The notes: a model not told the origin generated them from the sequence alone. Counted from the stretch's first letter, positions 1 to 15,300 are shown. The stretch is DNA of 64,000 nucleotides from Lutjanus erythropterus (GCA_020091685.1 CM034603.1:16206596-16270595), one strand, 5' to 3'. Numbers and translations: made by a program.

Positions 1-283
1 TGAGAGATGGAAAAGCAGGTGAGGTGAGTGAAGTGAGTCAAGGAGCAGGAAGAGCGGGAGGGAGACAACTAGGAGGTGTGATGCTGTTAAAAGGTAGAGG
101 AGGAGGCAGGAAGGTGGTTAACTTTCAAGATGAATGGGGGAGAAATCAAAGAGGCTCTTTGTAACAAGTCCCAAGGTTGGATGTAGTGATTTGTGAATAA
201 GATGCGTCTATTTGCATATTTTTGTCAAGGGAAAAATATTTAAATTTATTTATCTGTGTGTGTGCGTTGATGCCTCTCTGCAG
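1..283 (+). other. lig1 intron (3' end)
   Basis: Window start to the acceptor of the first visible exon. No gene signal; a short TG run precedes the acceptor. Confidence 0.8.
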
Positions 284-355
284 GACGTGGATGCCGCGGA
301 GATCAAAGTCCAAGTGTGTGTGTACGCCTTTGACCTCCTCTATCTCAACGGTGAG
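284..355 (+). CDS. lig1: lig1 exon with nucleotidyltransferase motif III
   Basis: Acceptor TCTCTGCAG ends at 283 and donor GTAAGG starts at 356. The exon is 72 nt, 24 codons, phase 0 on both sides. It encodes [20 protein letters not shown] followed by LNGE. The [10 protein letters not shown] stretch is motif III of eukaryotic ATP-dependent ligases, part of the adenylation-domain active site. Confidence 0.95.
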
Positions 356-3300
356 GTAAGGCCCTGGTGCTGCTGCTGCTGCTGATGAGGAAAATATTAC
401 CCAGTGATTTCTCTCAGTGCTGCCGTTGTCATTTAAAAAAAACGTGGTGTGTGTGCGTGTTTATTGTTTGCGAGCGCGCCCGTGTGCTCGTTGCCCCACT
501 GAGATGCGAACAGCGTCCCTGAATGCCAATGATGGTGCTACTGGAGGCCGTAACTAGATAATGATTGTAACGCTCATTGTAATTCCAGCGGAGTGTGTCT
601 GAGTGTGTGTGTCTGGGACTGTCTCTGAGTCTGTGTGTATGAGAGAGCGAGTTGGTGCCTTTTTAAAACTGTGTTTTGTGGGTGGTAATTTTGACAGTGT
701 GTGTGGGATTGAGAGTATGTATGATTCCATCTAAATAATACATTTGTTAAGCTAATTTCCTAAAAGTCAGCTAAAGAAAATGCAAATGACTGAATGTTTC
801 CATCAGCCAATGCTATGTGACTTCTCCCAAGTGGACGGAAACAAAATTATAGAATTAAAAGAGCACCAGTGACTCTTAAGTTGTGCCATTTTATTGCTGC
901 TTCCCACCTAATATGGCATTATGTAAATGTTATGAATTAATTTGTCTCTGTACACACATACTTTCTGTCTTCTTTTGAGTGGTTGCCCTTTTTTTAATTC
1001 AGGCATTTGTTTGTTTTTAATTGATTACATCTCTCTTCAGCAAATTTCGAGTGTGAAATTCCTTGTGCGCTGCAGTCCTCACCCCTGCTAACTGTATTGG
1101 TGGCCTGCAAAGGGCTCTTTCATGCTTCCCCTCACAGAACCATCCACATCAACACCCAGCTGACCATTAGGGGCTGCAGCAGGACTATAGCTACCACTGA
1201 GGACATCAAGGTCATGTCCTCAGTGCTATTTTTGGGAATTTGGCAGACCAGAGGAGGAGTTAACATTTAACATAATACAGTGTTTTTTTTTAGTTTCAGA
1301 CTGCATCCATATTGTATAAAAACAGCACATTAAGCAGGAAGAAGTTAAAATACATATGTTTATAATTACAGCCACAGATGTAATTTAAATGAGCAAAATA
1401 AATGGTTGCACTTCATTTTACAGTGGACTAATAAGATGTAATAAGCCCTACTTTTTTATCAAATTAAACTAGAAAATAATGTTCTTTATTAGACAGTATT
1501 TGACCCTTGTTAGACTTTATTAGAGGGTAATTAGGGACATATTACAACAGAACTGTACAGTTGGAAATAATACACTTAAGTCTATGCTGTCTCTAATTAC
1601 CCTCTAAAGTCTAATAAGGGTCTAATAAAGACTTGTATATAGTCATAAAGAACATCTTTTCTAGTTTTTGACTAATTTGATTCAAAGTATGGCTTGTTAT
1701 GTCTTATAATGTAGCATTAGGTGTATAGTGTCTAATTGGGGTATAACTATGGTCTAAATAACATATTTCTAGTTTTTGTCTAATTGATACCAAGTACTGC
1801 TTGTTACTTGCAACCAAATAAACTAAGTGCTGCATTTGGAAGAACATGCTAGGTACATATATATGATTTACTTTATTATTATTGATTAATCTGTCGGGTG
1901 TTTTCTTGTTTGATTGATTTGATCTATAAAATGTCAGAAAGTAGCGAAACTTGTCCCTGAAGATACTCGCACTGTAGAAGGCTTCAAATACAGGCACATT
2001 GCTTAAATTTGATGTAATGATTAATCAAAGTTCAGTAGGGCTGGGTATCGATACCCAGTACCTTAAGGTATTTATTAAAATAACCCTGTACCATGTAGTC
2101 TCGAACTGCTTGCAGCCAATCATTGCAAGTATTTTCACTGTTGAAAAAAGGTGTTGAATGAAGCCCTGACTGTGACAGTAAACTAAATATCTTTGGATTG
2201 TGGACAAAACATGACATTTGAGGATGCCTCCTTGGGCTTTGAAAACCGTGATCAAATGTTTTTCCTATTTTCTCACATTTTATGGACCAAACAACTAATA
2301 GATTAATTGTAAAGATCAGCAGATTGATTGAGAATGAAAATAATTGTTGGTTGTAGCCCTAAACATGAAAAAAGAGGAAGCCGAAGCAATCGTCATCATT
2401 AGCAGGAAAAACGTGCATCTGCAGACATGGAAAGTCACCTACATATTTAGAGCAAAAGTTGCCAAAGTGTTTGACTTGTTTTAAGATATTTTAGAGAATT
2501 TGAGGCCGTTTCATTCATTATCTTTAAATGCACAAATTCAAAAAGCTCAAAAATCTGCAGCAGGTGGTTGAAAACCTGCTCTTAGTGATTGTGTACAACC
2601 AAGGCTGTGTGTTCTGCTGGTTTGAGACTGTACAGTATGTGTGTTTGTGCACGTGTGGGTGTTTGTATGTGTGTCCAAAGCTGTCGTGACTGTGTATCTG
2701 TGAGTACACTCTGTGTGTTTGTGTGTGTGTGGGTTGCATTTCATCCTTGTCATTGCAAGGCTCCGAGCTATGAAGAGGAAATGGTTGTAATGATACCCAG
2801 TTTTGCCATTTGTAACGATGTGTGTGTGTGTGTTTGTGCGTGTGTAGTCCCTGGTGCGACAGCCGTTGTGTCGGCGTCGGGCTCTGCTGAAAGAAAGCTT
2901 CTCAGAGGTGGAGGGAGAGTTTGTGTTCGCCCGATCCATCGACTCTGACAACACTGACACCATCGCCGAGTTCCTGGAGCAGTCTGTCCGAGGTGTGTGT
3001 GTGTGTGTTTGTGTGTGTGTGAGAGACGGAGACAGACTTTCTTACTTGTTTTGTCTTGAACTTTTTGTGTGTGTGTTCTTGTTTCCCTGCCTGCTGTCCC
3101 TGTGCGTCTTGAACCTTTTTTGTGTGTGGGTGTGCTGCGTGTGCGTTTCATTTCATTTGTGCCCTTGCTTGCTGCCTTCATGTGTAAATTGTGTGAAGGG
3201 TGTGTGTGTAGTAGTTGTGTACTTGTTGCCTCCCTGCCTGCTGTCTCTTTGTTTGGCCTGTATGTTGTTTGTTGCACCCATACGGGCAAATACAGAGACA

Positions 3301-6300
3301 GAATCTGTGAATTGTGTAATTGAGTTTTCTTGTGTCTTGTGTGTGTGTGTGTTTGACTGACTCTATATTTGAGAAAGAACATAGAAATGTGTGTCCCCGT
3401 GTGTGTTACGTGTGTGTGAATGAGTTATATACCTGTGTCCTTGTCTACTGCCTCTCTTTGAACCTTTGTGTTTGTGTGTGTCTCAGAAGGAGACAAAGAC
3501 CTCCCATGTATCTGAAAGATAATCTGTTAATTTCCTTTCTGCACGACTAGAATCGTGTTTTGGTGTATTAATGTGTGTGCTTGTGTGTTCAGACTCCTGC
3601 GAGGGGCTGATGGTGAAGACTCTGGAGAAGGATGCCACCTATGAAATTGCCAAACGTTCTCATAACTGGCTCAAGGTGTGTGACATAGTAGTAACTCATC
3701 CACACTGATCCCAACAACAACACGTGTGCCTCACAATTGAAAAACTATTATGAAACACTGACTGTATATAAAGGTTTTAATTTACTTCTCTGTAAGTGTC
3801 ACGTGTTACTTTTTCACAGGGTGGCTGTGGGTCATTTAGAAAGATTCAGATTGTCACATTTACTTATAACAACCAAAAGAAAATTTTGGTCGACCAAAGT
3901 TTCTGATCTTCTACCAGTCACTTGATCGATGGGGGGAAAATATCAGCACGTTATCTCTAGATTAATTAAATTGTCCACAGTGCAGAGAGTGCGCTCTACC
4001 TACAACCTAAATTTGTGCAGATTTCACATGTAGCTATATCGTTACCTTCAGGGCATTTCTATCAAGTAAATACACACACAGCAGCAACAGAAACCCAGAG
4101 CAGAACCAGCTGGCTCGCAGCTCATTTACTTGCTTCAAATGAGGCTTAACGTTTACAGTTTCTCTTAATTGTCTCTCAGTATTACAACTAGCGCTAAATT
4201 CAACATGATAACCTACAAAATCAACACTACAACAACATAAAAAATGGCAAAACTTGCAGCTTTCAGGTTTGAAGTTTTAAATTAGATTTAAATGTTACCA
4301 GCCAGCACTTGTTAAGAAAGCGGTGTGGTGGAGGAAATCTGCACACCGGTTGCTAACAAAAATACATTTTTTTTTTATCCTCTCAGTTTATCTGTCTTTT
4401 CTGGCTGGAGGCTGATGTAACAATTTGTGCTGCTTCAATGAAATGGTGTCAGTTAGTTTAGAGCCAAGTAAAAGTTCAATAAATAGGCTGTCAAAAATAA
4501 AATAAATCTGGTCTGCATATGTCCCGCCCCAGTAATGGATTAAGAAGTGCTTCTCTCCTTATTAATGTAACACCAGGGGCTGTCTGACCAATGGGAATTT
4601 GGTCATGCACCTTTGACAACACCAGAATCGGGTATTGGTCCGATACTGTGCTCATGTACTCATAAAACTACTCCGATACCACCACACCTGATAACACATT
4701 ACGCAGAGTATCTGTTTTAATACAAGCAATTTGATAAAACATCTAAAGAACCAACATGGCGCAGAGTTCAAGGAGTTAGGCTAATGCTAACCCTCTTTTC
4801 TTGGTCGCACCATCATTTTCAGTGAGAGACTCACTGTACATCAACTACTAATGACTCCAGCGACATACTGTAAAGACTGTAGTGTCTGAGACAGGATGGC
4901 ATTTACCTATTTATTAAAAGCTATGTATAAACTGTAACACTTAACCACAGTAATGAGGCAGACACATAAATAACTTTCAGCATAGAAATCTGCATTCTTT
5001 CTTCATATAGCCTTATTTCAGACAGCTTAATATCTTTACAAATATTTAAACTTTTCTCTCTCAAAGATATGTAAACAAATGCTGTGTAACTCAAGCAGTT
5101 ATTGTCATTTTTCTTAGAATTTTGAACTGGCAATATGTATATTTATTCAGAGGAGTACACATTTTAATCCCATTTGTTCAACAAAAATAAACGGTGGCAT
5201 TAAAAAGTCTTAACATGTAACTTGCTTGGTCATTTACTGCAAAATACAAATAATAGTATCTTTTTAAATGTAAAAAATAAAAGAGAAGCTTAAAGAAGCG
5301 TAAAAAAATGATGAGTCTTTATGGGTAAAGAGCAAATCTCTTAAGTTGTCAGAGTAATATTTTACAAACACCTCAATTAATAACACCCATTGGTTTAAAC
5401 ATTTTTATACAAATTGATTTCAGATTTCTGGAGACAAGAACATTTTTAAGACTATTAGCTTGTCAAGATTTTCAGGCTGCAGTTTTTAGACCTCTGACAG
5501 TTAACATTTCTAATAAGTGACATTTAATTGTTGCCTCTGGCATTTAATTTATGTAAAGATTGTTAGTACCTTTTTAGAGGCATAATTGAGCCCATTTTGT
5601 TAGATGCGTTTTATTCACATTTCTTCACTGTACCATGAGATATTGTTACATCCGTAATAATGACATATACAGTAATGTCTCTTTCATACACTGTTATCCT
5701 CACCTCAGCTGAAGAAGGATTACCTGGAGGGGGTGGGCGACACAGTGGACCTGTGTGTGATTGGTGCCTACCTGGGAAAAGGCAAGAGGACGGGCACCTA
5801 TGGGGGCTTCCTGCTGGCCTGCTACGACGAGGACAACGAGGAGTTCCAGTCCGTCTGCAAGGTGTGTGTTTGTACAGTGCATGTTTTACAATGATACATC
5901 CAACATGTGGTTCGATACGATGCAGAAAAAGAGGTTCATGGTTTATTTTATTTACAAAATATTTTTTACAAAATATTAATGATTATGGCAGAAGAAAATT
6001 CTTGATTTATTTTTCCTGAAGAGTTAAACGTGCAAACAAGGTTTGTAAGTTCAAAAATTTCTTATAACCTTGTATCACATTTGCATATCTCATGCAAAAG
6101 AAATGCATCTTGCATCCCAGCTGCACCTCGTGAACCTGACCTGAAGCGTTTATTCTTTTGACACTATGCGAGTAAATGTGAGGCTGGTGCCAAGTTAAAA
6201 GGCACCAAAAACTAATTTCAGTTATTATCAGTTTATTATTTATCCAGTTTTGTGACCTGGGCAGAGCAGACTGTGCTCCTCAGCCAGAGAGTAGCTCATT

Positions 6301-9300
6301 CTGCTCTGGTTCATAATCCCATAGACTCTTTCTGCACTTTACCCAGCAGCTTGGAAGCAAGACATAGCAACTTCTTGAACTTCTTCTGCAGTGTTTATTT
6401 GTGGGAAAACTGTACATTCACTGCCACTAGCCCAGCTTCCCTGCTGAACTTTAATCCTTGGCACTCTGTTTTTTGCCTTCTCTCTTTTGCTCATCCACAC
6501 CCACTGTGTGCACAGACTCTGCAGTGTTTGTGCCACAGTCATTTTTATTGCCTTGATTGGAAAAATAGATCAGGAATATTCACACACATCAAAGGAAAAC
6601 GGCACACTGCAGAGTTTGGCCATCATCCCTAATTCTTAGATTTGAAAAAAGAAAAGAAAAAAATTAAATAGGGTTTTTAAAATTTGCCCATGTGCATTAT
6701 CATGATTTTAGTTTCTACTTATTGAACAGGCTATAGTGAAAGAACAAGAAAGTAATGACAGATGTAAGCCTGTTGGGGAAAAAGAAAAATCCCATTTTAA
6801 GCGGTGTTTGTGGCCACTCGAGTATAGATTTGAATTTACGAGGTGCACCTGAAAGCACCATGAAGCCCCTCTCCTTTGACACAGACAGCAAAGGACAGAA
6901 GCAGCATGCTTGTAAAGGACACCAAAACGCAGCCAAGACTCTCAGCATAGTTCTTATTACAGGACTATTTTGGTGCAAACATTTACCCGCCAGTGTGGCG
7001 GATCGTCTTCCAAGATTTACGGAAAGTACCCAAAATTCATATAATACGGTCTGTCAGATGAATCTGCTTTTTACAAGCACATTCAAACCCGTCATAAACC
7101 CTTACAATAAAACAACACCTGTAGTACAGAGTCAATAACAAGCTCACCGTGAGTCTAACACGTTCTGGCTTGTGACCTTCATAAGACTTATTATTGATAC
7201 TACAAGTGACTCTGGAGTTTTGACATCACTGTAGCTTGTGGACTAAAGAGTTGTTTCAATGTGGCTGCATTATTGTTATCAATTTATAAAGGCTCACACT
7301 CACCGACATACCGTTATTCACTTTCTTTTTCTTCCAATCTGAATAATAGCAGGGGAGTAGTTCACATACAAATGTTCTAAACGGCAATGAATTTCTGGAG
7401 TTGGCCAGGCCAAAAATACCAGAATTAAACACCTCCACAGATTTTATTTTTTTATATTGGCATCGACATGTGCATCAGCATTTTCAGGCAGCAATTTAAT
7501 TCTGAAGTACAAAATGTTAATCTATGTAATTTACCCTCCGGCGGTTCATGTATTTAAACATGTAACCTTTGGCAGGCAAGACTGATAAAAATGTGTTAAT
7601 AGTCTGAACAAATTTCAGCTCCAAGTTGGCATGTTGTAACATAGCGATTTGTTTGACAGCTTGTTTGTTTTTCTTTTTTCTTTTTTTTTTTGCAAAATGT
7701 TTTCAGATCTTTGTATTTATGAGCGATATAGTGTTGAGTGTTTTCTGTTCACGTCTGTTTTTAGTGTGTTTGTGCTGCAGGGTGTTTTTATGTTTGTGCT
7801 GAGTGTTTTGGTGTGTTTGTTGTTTATTGTGTGTGTGTGTGTGGTTGCTCTGCATTTGTGTGTGTGCTTTTGAACTGTCACTTTTCCCCTAAAATCTGAG
7901 TTGGAGGAAAATCTTCATGTGTCTACAAGTGTGTGTGGAGGTGTGACTGAGTGCATCTTAGGATAAGTGGTAAGCATGTATTGCAGAGTGCGTGACCACT
8001 TGTGTGTGTATATGTATCTATGTTTGTGTGTTTTGGGGATAATGAAAGCCTGAACAAGCTGGAGTGTGAGCATAAAGTTTGTCTCTCTTCCATCCTGCAA
8101 AAACCTTCCGTCTCCATTTTCTTTCCCTCTGTAACTTTTATGTCTATATCCATGGAAAAGGGATTTGGTGAGCGCACACGCTTTTCCCAGCACCGCCTGC
8201 TACACATCCACATATTTACACACATGCACACCTGGGAGCTCGCTGGCATAACCGCTGAGTTCTGCTGTTGGCCACTGAGCAGCTCCACTGGTGCAGACGG
8301 AGGTTAAAGCACCCATTAGATCCCTGTGTTAACTCCTTCAGGCAGTGCTGGTGGTTTTTCTCTGTTCTCACTATTTCTTCTATAAATAAAATCTCATTGG
8401 AGAGTGTTTTTCACACTTGAGATGACTTCCTTGGGTAAGTGAGGCAAGGCTGGATGTTGTGTTTGACTTGCACAAGAGAAGACACAGCTTGCTGTGGAAA
8501 AACGTCAGTTGAAGAGCTCATGTTTTGTTTTTGTTTTTTTCTTTTGTCTGTCATTGATTTTCATATTAACCTTCCTTTGCTTGGATAGCTGCTAACTCTG
8601 GTATTTGGGAGCCCTTCAGTTTTTAGATATTTTTCTAAGTAAGAGTATTTTTTAAGCATTATATATGAACCGACAGTTCTAAACAAACGCTGACTGAGCT
8701 GCAGAATGCAAGGATTCAGTCACGCCTCTCAGTCAGTGTGCATCCAATCATGCATCATACCAATCACACCAATCATACCAAATTTTATTAACTTTGTTAT
8801 TCACACTTTCAGCTCAGATCTTGGCTAATTTAAGATGGAGTAGAATTTTCATTCTGCAGTGTCCTGGCTGGTATTCCTATCTGTGTATATGTGTGGATAA
8901 CTTGGCAGTTACACCTTGTTCTTAAAGTTGTGTTGGTGCATCACCTCCCCCATACACAGGAACTTAATTAAGTAATATTCAGAAAGTACATACAGGCCTC
9001 CGGTGTTCAAGAACAAGAACCACAGTCAGTTTATTTCATAATGAAGTGGCGGAATGACAAAAAAAAGAGAGAAAAAATGTACTTTTTACTTAACTACATT
9101 TATCTGACAGTTATCTCTAGTTACAAGTCACTTTTGGAATGATTGAAATCAGTTTTATATGGATCTGAAGGTGCACATAATCACTTTATAAAATATGCAT
9201 TGTTATAAATTAAACTAGTGAACAGTATAAAAAGTTTATACGACATTAAAAAGCTGCTTATCTGATAATGAATCAGTAATAACATCCAGTTAGATGGGCC

Positions 9301-12300
9301 TAAATGTACCACTGTGATTGGTGGCCGTTGTGAAAGTGTGACTATTCTGAGTGGGCTGCTTGCTTGCCTCCAAGAAGTGTTGCTTGCAGCATTGAACCGC
9401 TCATCTGATTGACTTCACACTCGACACTGGACTGTATCTGTACCTATCAGCAGTAATGCCGATAGGTGCAAATAGATTCCTTCCTTTAAAATGAGATGAA
9501 GCTATTACAGCGCCATCAGTTGGCCAAATAGCACCAAATTTGTCATGGTCCCTCATCATATCTAAACTTTTACTTAAATGTGGTTGGAATAGAGCAAAGT
9601 GTTGTGGAGATACGACACTTTTTGTAAAGCTCTGCCCACATCAGTTTAAGCATGCCTGAGGGCCAGCTACTGCAAAACTGTGTGGAATAGGGCTGCAACT
9701 AATGAATATTTTCAAAAGTTACAGGCCAAAATATAATGTGTTGTTGTAGCACCACCATTTGGACAGATTTCTCCAAATTCGTCACACACACTGCCTTGGA
9801 TCCTCAGCAATATACCTGCAAAGTGTGAAGTAGATCAGATGAAGGGTTCGCAAGATATCCGAAGGACAGTCATACACACAGACAGAGATTCTATCCTTTT
9901 TTTAGATTAGTGCTTTGACTTGTAATTCTTCAGGTATATTGCTGCTATGCTACTTATGTTTTAATGGCAGGAGATTTTACTTTTAATGGAGTATTGTTTT
10001 ACTGTGGTATTGCTACTTTTACATAAAAAATCTCTTCCATCAGTGGCAGACTCTCTGCAGAGTTAAGTGAACATTGCTGACACTGTCACAACAGTGAAAG
10101 GCTTGACAGAGACAAAAGATTATGTGGGTTTTGTTTATTTTGTCTTATCTGAACAAATGTGTTGTTGGTTTGCATCATGGAAACAGAACTGTACTTCATA
10201 AACATCTGTGGCCTTTAACTGAAAATATGACAGAACTGGTGATTTGAGTAATTAACAAAGAAGAAATCTCTAGACATAAATGGTATAAACTTAGTCAGTT
10301 TAATAAAAGGTGTTGGTGTCACATCTTGACTGTCTGGTGGTTTAGGGTGTGTATCATGTGACTGCAGCACCAGAGGTTCCTGTGTGCTGCTTGTCATCTG
10401 TCTTTTTCTCTTTCAGTCTTCAATGTCAGCCGTGAAACAAAGGCAAAAACCCATAAAAAAATAATCTTGTTGTCCTTGACATGGTAAACTTCAGGAACCC
10501 TCAGTTTGAGAAGCTTTTTTGTAGCTAAAAGCAGAATTTAACCCACATTTCCATTTCCCAAACGTAATCTCAGCTATACGTCCTGCTGAAATGTCCTTGA
10601 GCGAGCCACGAGTCCTCAGCAGACCCAGGAGCAGCGCTGCTGCTGCTATTGTGAAGTCCACTCAGACACAGTTCATATCGACTCCCCGAACAGAGAACGA
10701 GGAACACTAATGAAACGGAAAAGACAATTAGTTTGCAGTCACAGCAACATCTTGTTATTTGGACTCACAACATTACTTTAAATTCATAAGTATCGCATGG
10801 ACACACAAATGACTCATTCATTAGATAGTTGGTTATTATTGGTACTGACATACTGTTATATTAAAGACGGTGGAAACATCAGATTAAATCCCACATCAGC
10901 TAACCTGAATTAATTTATTTATGGGGAATTGGCTTTTATGTATGTCTGTAGCTTGATATTATGGGAGACAGGGATGACTTGGAGCAGCAGGCTTGTGCGA
11001 GTGCTAGTTTCAGAGAAGAAAAATGAGGAAACATATTCAAAAAACAAATTGTCCAACATCGTCCATTCACACGCAGCAGAAACTGCAGTCTGGATAACAA
11101 GAAATGAAATTGCAAACAACGTTTGAAATGTTTCTTCTCTGTTCTCTCTGTAGGGCTGGATATATAACGTCAATACTTTGAGTACTACCCAAAATACGTT
11201 TGTAGAATTGGTCAGATTCTCAGTGTGGGTTCCTCCTGCTTTGATCATACATTTCCTGATCTAAATTATAACTTTTATTTATTTTTTTTACTTGTGTTAA
11301 GACATTCCAAACTTATCAGTGCATCCATGTTTGACAAAATTAAAGCCTATGGAAATTTGGCTTGAAATAGTAGAACTGCGTATATGATATCAAAGTTTAG
11401 TGTCTCATTAAGCATCCACAGAAATCTGAGTGAAAATAAACCTTCATAAGTGTTAGAAAATCTTGTTCAAAGAACAGATAATTTTGCTGTTAAGATCATT
11501 TTTCAAGACTGTGTTGTTGTGACTGATTACATTTACTCCCTCAGGAGTACCAGCATTGAAGCTAAGCAATGTACTGTAGTGGGCAGGGTCAGCGGCAAAA
11601 TGTTTTTAATCCACCAAAGTCTACACTTAAAACATTGTCACTGCTTTACTTAGCCATCAGACAGTCCTCTCTGATGGGGAACTGAAGTCACCATCTGTGT
11701 TGTCTTCATAGTCACTGGACTTCTTTGACAAAAATAGTAATTTAACCTCCTAAAACACAGGAGTTGTTGGTCTGCCTCTGCCTTGATTGGCTTGTTTGTG
11801 TCACTGCGTGCTTTACGTTAGTTCAGGTCACAACTAATGTTACTTGCTGTGGATCGAGGCAGCAGTAGACCAGCAACTCCTGTTTTATACGAGGTACAAA
11901 ATCCCTTTTGACAAAGGTATGAGAGAAATATAGTAAACCATATGTGCGAAACTTGCAAATACAAAAAGCTGTGCTGTTTAATTTTAGTGTACTTGCATTA
12001 AAGCCCATCTGACCTGTACCTCTGTATGTGTGTGTGTTTTCAAAGTCAGAACCTATTTTCTAAAAATGGATAAGAGGATGTGTAGAAAAATGTCTCGAAA
12101 CTCCTCAAAATAAACAATTCTCTCTCTTTCAGTAATGTTAGCTAACACACACGCGTGCGCACACACCTGTATTGATTTAATCAAGCTGATACAGGGGTTT
12201 GATTATGTCGTCGTGTTTCTCTTTCCTACACAAAGAAAAGGCACCAACATGGTTATTTGCTGTATATAGAGTGAAATAGCTCTTTCATATTACTCCTAAA

Positions 12301-15300
12301 TACACCACAGTTGGCTTTAAAGAGGACTTGGCCTAGCCAGGAAGATAAAACTGAGCCCATGACGGTGCCACAGTGAATGAAGCGCCTCTAAACCTTCCTG
12401 TGGTGACTGCAGGCTCTAGAAACATAAAGCTGCTTTTGGACACCTGCAGAATAGACCTTTTAGAATATATCTGAGCTGGAAAATGCTATATTTGCATGAT
12501 ACATCAGGCTTTTTTCTTTCCCCTTCTATGCATGTCAGCCCGCTAGGTGATTCTCGTGTCTCAGCGGGTTTGGGTCTTTTGAGAGGTGACATGACGCTTC
12601 AGGCGAAGCAGGCAGACAAGGCGCTCGTGGTGTAGAGGGGGAGGTTTTGCTTGCTGTTCTGTGTTTTGCCGCTTGCTGCCAAATATCTGCTGTCTCACCA
12701 CGAGGGAATATGTGTATGTGTATATCTGAGTGTGTGTGTCTTTCTTATCTCCTCTCGTCTCTTGCAGATCGGGACAGGCTTCAAGGATGAAGATCTGGAG
12801 CAGCATTACAAGTTCTTAAAGGTAAAGTGGCACAGCGTGACGGTTGCACTCACTACCTCAGAAAAAAACACAACTTCAACACTTGTTTCCCCACACTGAT
12901 GCCTTCATTTAAAAAAAAATCATAACCTAGGTCTTTAACATTCTGCAGCTGTAAGCACTTCATTTTAAAACCGCATCAGGGTCGTTTCTGAGGTTAAAAG
13001 AGCCTGAATGAGTGTGGCTGAGGTCCTTGGGGCCTTTTTTGTTCAACAAATAACCATTCCCTCATTTAATTCTTCATTTATTCAAATATAAATTGAGATT
13101 TTCAGACCAAAATGAGATGACCACTGCATAAATATACTTGTAAAATACAACTCAAATGCTGTAGTCATGGTAGAGACACCTGCAGCTACCATTTTAAGGC
13201 CATAGAAATAAGCTCAGGTATTACAAGGAAATATGTTTTTCCCCAAAGGCTTGTCCTCATAGACTACTATTCTGAGTGTCCCATATATTACCCAAAGAAA
13301 TGACAGAAATATCAATAATTTGGCTCTAAAGGAGCAATATGTAACAATCATGTTGAGTGGGATTGCTCACTTGCAGAGCAAGTAAAATACTATGTCAACC
13401 TAATAAATCTATCAAATGGGCAAGTGGTAAAAAAGAATTAAACTATTTTAGGATTAATCGATAATCAAAACAGCTTTAAGTCATTTTTGATGCAAAAATA
13501 GCAGAAAATGCTGTTTTTAGCCTATCAAATATAGAGATTTCCCACTTTTCTCCATTTAATATATCAAATAAACTGATTGTCTTTGGTTTTAGACGAAACA
13601 AGACATTAAAAGACGTCATCTTGTACTTTGAAAAACTGGGATGGACATTCTTTGCTGTTTTCTGACATTTAATAGAAATGAAAGCCTAAGATTAAACATG
13701 GCAGTTAACTTACGCCTTTGTTCTTATTTAATAACCGCTAAAAAACAAACCAGTTTGTGCAGTGGCAGTGTGAAAAAACAACTCTTGAGTTGGAGTTTGG
13801 TGTCTGCCTGCCTTACTACCTTCCACACTCCATTAACACACAGCTCAATTTAACTGTTACAAACGTCTACTCATTCTAAAAGATTATTAATGATTTCTAA
13901 CAACTCATAAAAAGACACTTTCTCATCCAGCGAACATGGAGCTCTAATTAAACTAACGGGCGAACCATAACACAAGGTATGGACTGGAATAGAAATTTCA
14001 AAGGAGCACACCAGCAATAGTGTTTCAACTTGGCATGTTTCCTTCAGCTCTGATATATATTCCAGATTTCACCTTTAAAACACATGTATTTGCTTACAAA
14101 CGTGAATGTAGTTCCTTCTTAGAAAATATTGGACGAAGATCATAAACTACTTCCGTTTCTCCAACACAAAATCTGCATTTGGACTAACCGTGTGTGCAGG
14201 CGTGCTTTGACGTCAGGTAATGAATTGCTTTTTCAATTTACATTTGAAGAGGTTCGTTCCAGAGCAGCAGAGCAGCGGCATTTGAAGAAATTGACAACTG
14301 CTCTCTGAAAACGATAGCTGTTGTGAGAGTCACAATTCATTTGAGTACTCTGTTGACTTTTATCAGCTAAATATAGACCGTCTTTTACAGAAATAAGAGG
14401 CTTTTAAAAATGCAGCCATCTGTTTATGAAAGTGTCTAATTGTGAGAATGTATTCACTGTACAAGCCTGGTGCGCACACTGGGGTGGTGTGTTCAAATAA
14501 CCTTAAAGTAATGTTTTAAAGGTTAAGGGTTTAGACTGTGTGGTACAAACTGCTGCACGGTGCAGAATCGAAGTGAAACAGTGATTGAGAGGGCGGTGTT
14601 ACATTTTTTTTTCTCCCCCAGACCAATACAGCTTGTACTGTAGTGCTTTGTAATGAAGCCCTCCATCTGAAAGTGATGGATGGTGAATTAAGGCGAGCTG
14701 CTGCTGCGGTCGTGTTGCTTTGGTTGCAGTGCTTCAGGCCGATGGGACTCCAGACACGGAGACAATTGGCTGTGTTCACACTCCTCTGGGTGGTGAGGTG
14801 CTGTGCTGTAACGAGGGACACACAGATCCCCCCTTTTTTTCCTGTTCCGATGTTTATTCTGTTACTTGATCTAAAACCAGGGCTCCTTTTTCTTTTCAGT
14901 TCACAAGCTACAAAACACAGTGTGTGGAGCTGGTTGTATTTTTCGTTGGGTTTGGTAACATGAGGCTGTCACTACACTTGAGCTGCCACAATTAGACAGA
15001 AAATCAAAAAGTAGCTATTTTGATATTGAGCGAAAGTGCTGGAACCAGCCTCTCAGATATAAATATTTGCTAGTTTTTCAGTCTTTTAGTAATCTTGATT
15101 ATTTTTGGATTATTTATTGTTGATTGGACTAAACAAGCAGCTGAAAGGGTAACTTTTGTATTTTCAACCTATTTTCTGATGTGTTTGTGTCTAAATGGCT
15201 AATGAGGACAACGATTTTTGAAATCGTTTCAGTATTGATGGAGACCGCAGCAGCCTTCGTCTGTGAAACAGGCTGCAATGTAATCCTTATGGGCAATTGT

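Larger units (their letters stand above)
356..2847 (+). other. lig1 intron of about 2.5 kb, rich in MITE remnants and TG repeats
   Basis: Holds a foldback element (1426-1715), inverted remnants of the fish 'gattaatctgtcg / ttgtagccct' MITE (about 1870-2366), a GGGCTGGGTATCGATA-type repeat near 2039, and TG-rich sequence from about 2635 to the acceptor. No coding exon is seen. Confidence 0.75.
5862..12767 (+). other. lig1 intron of about 6.9 kb
   Basis: Contains TG-rich sequence (about 7745-7870), a fish repeat at 9505-9908 and a degenerate MITE at about 11650-11930. I see no coding exon, and LIG1 needs no residues between the flanking exons. Confidence 0.7.

Noticed and set aside
2768..3382. 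Long open frames on both strands around 2.5-3.4 kb (up to 204 codons)
   Set aside because: They result from TG/CA repeats (TH- and CV-rich translations). Only the 2848-2992 segment of the + frame is a true lig1 exon.
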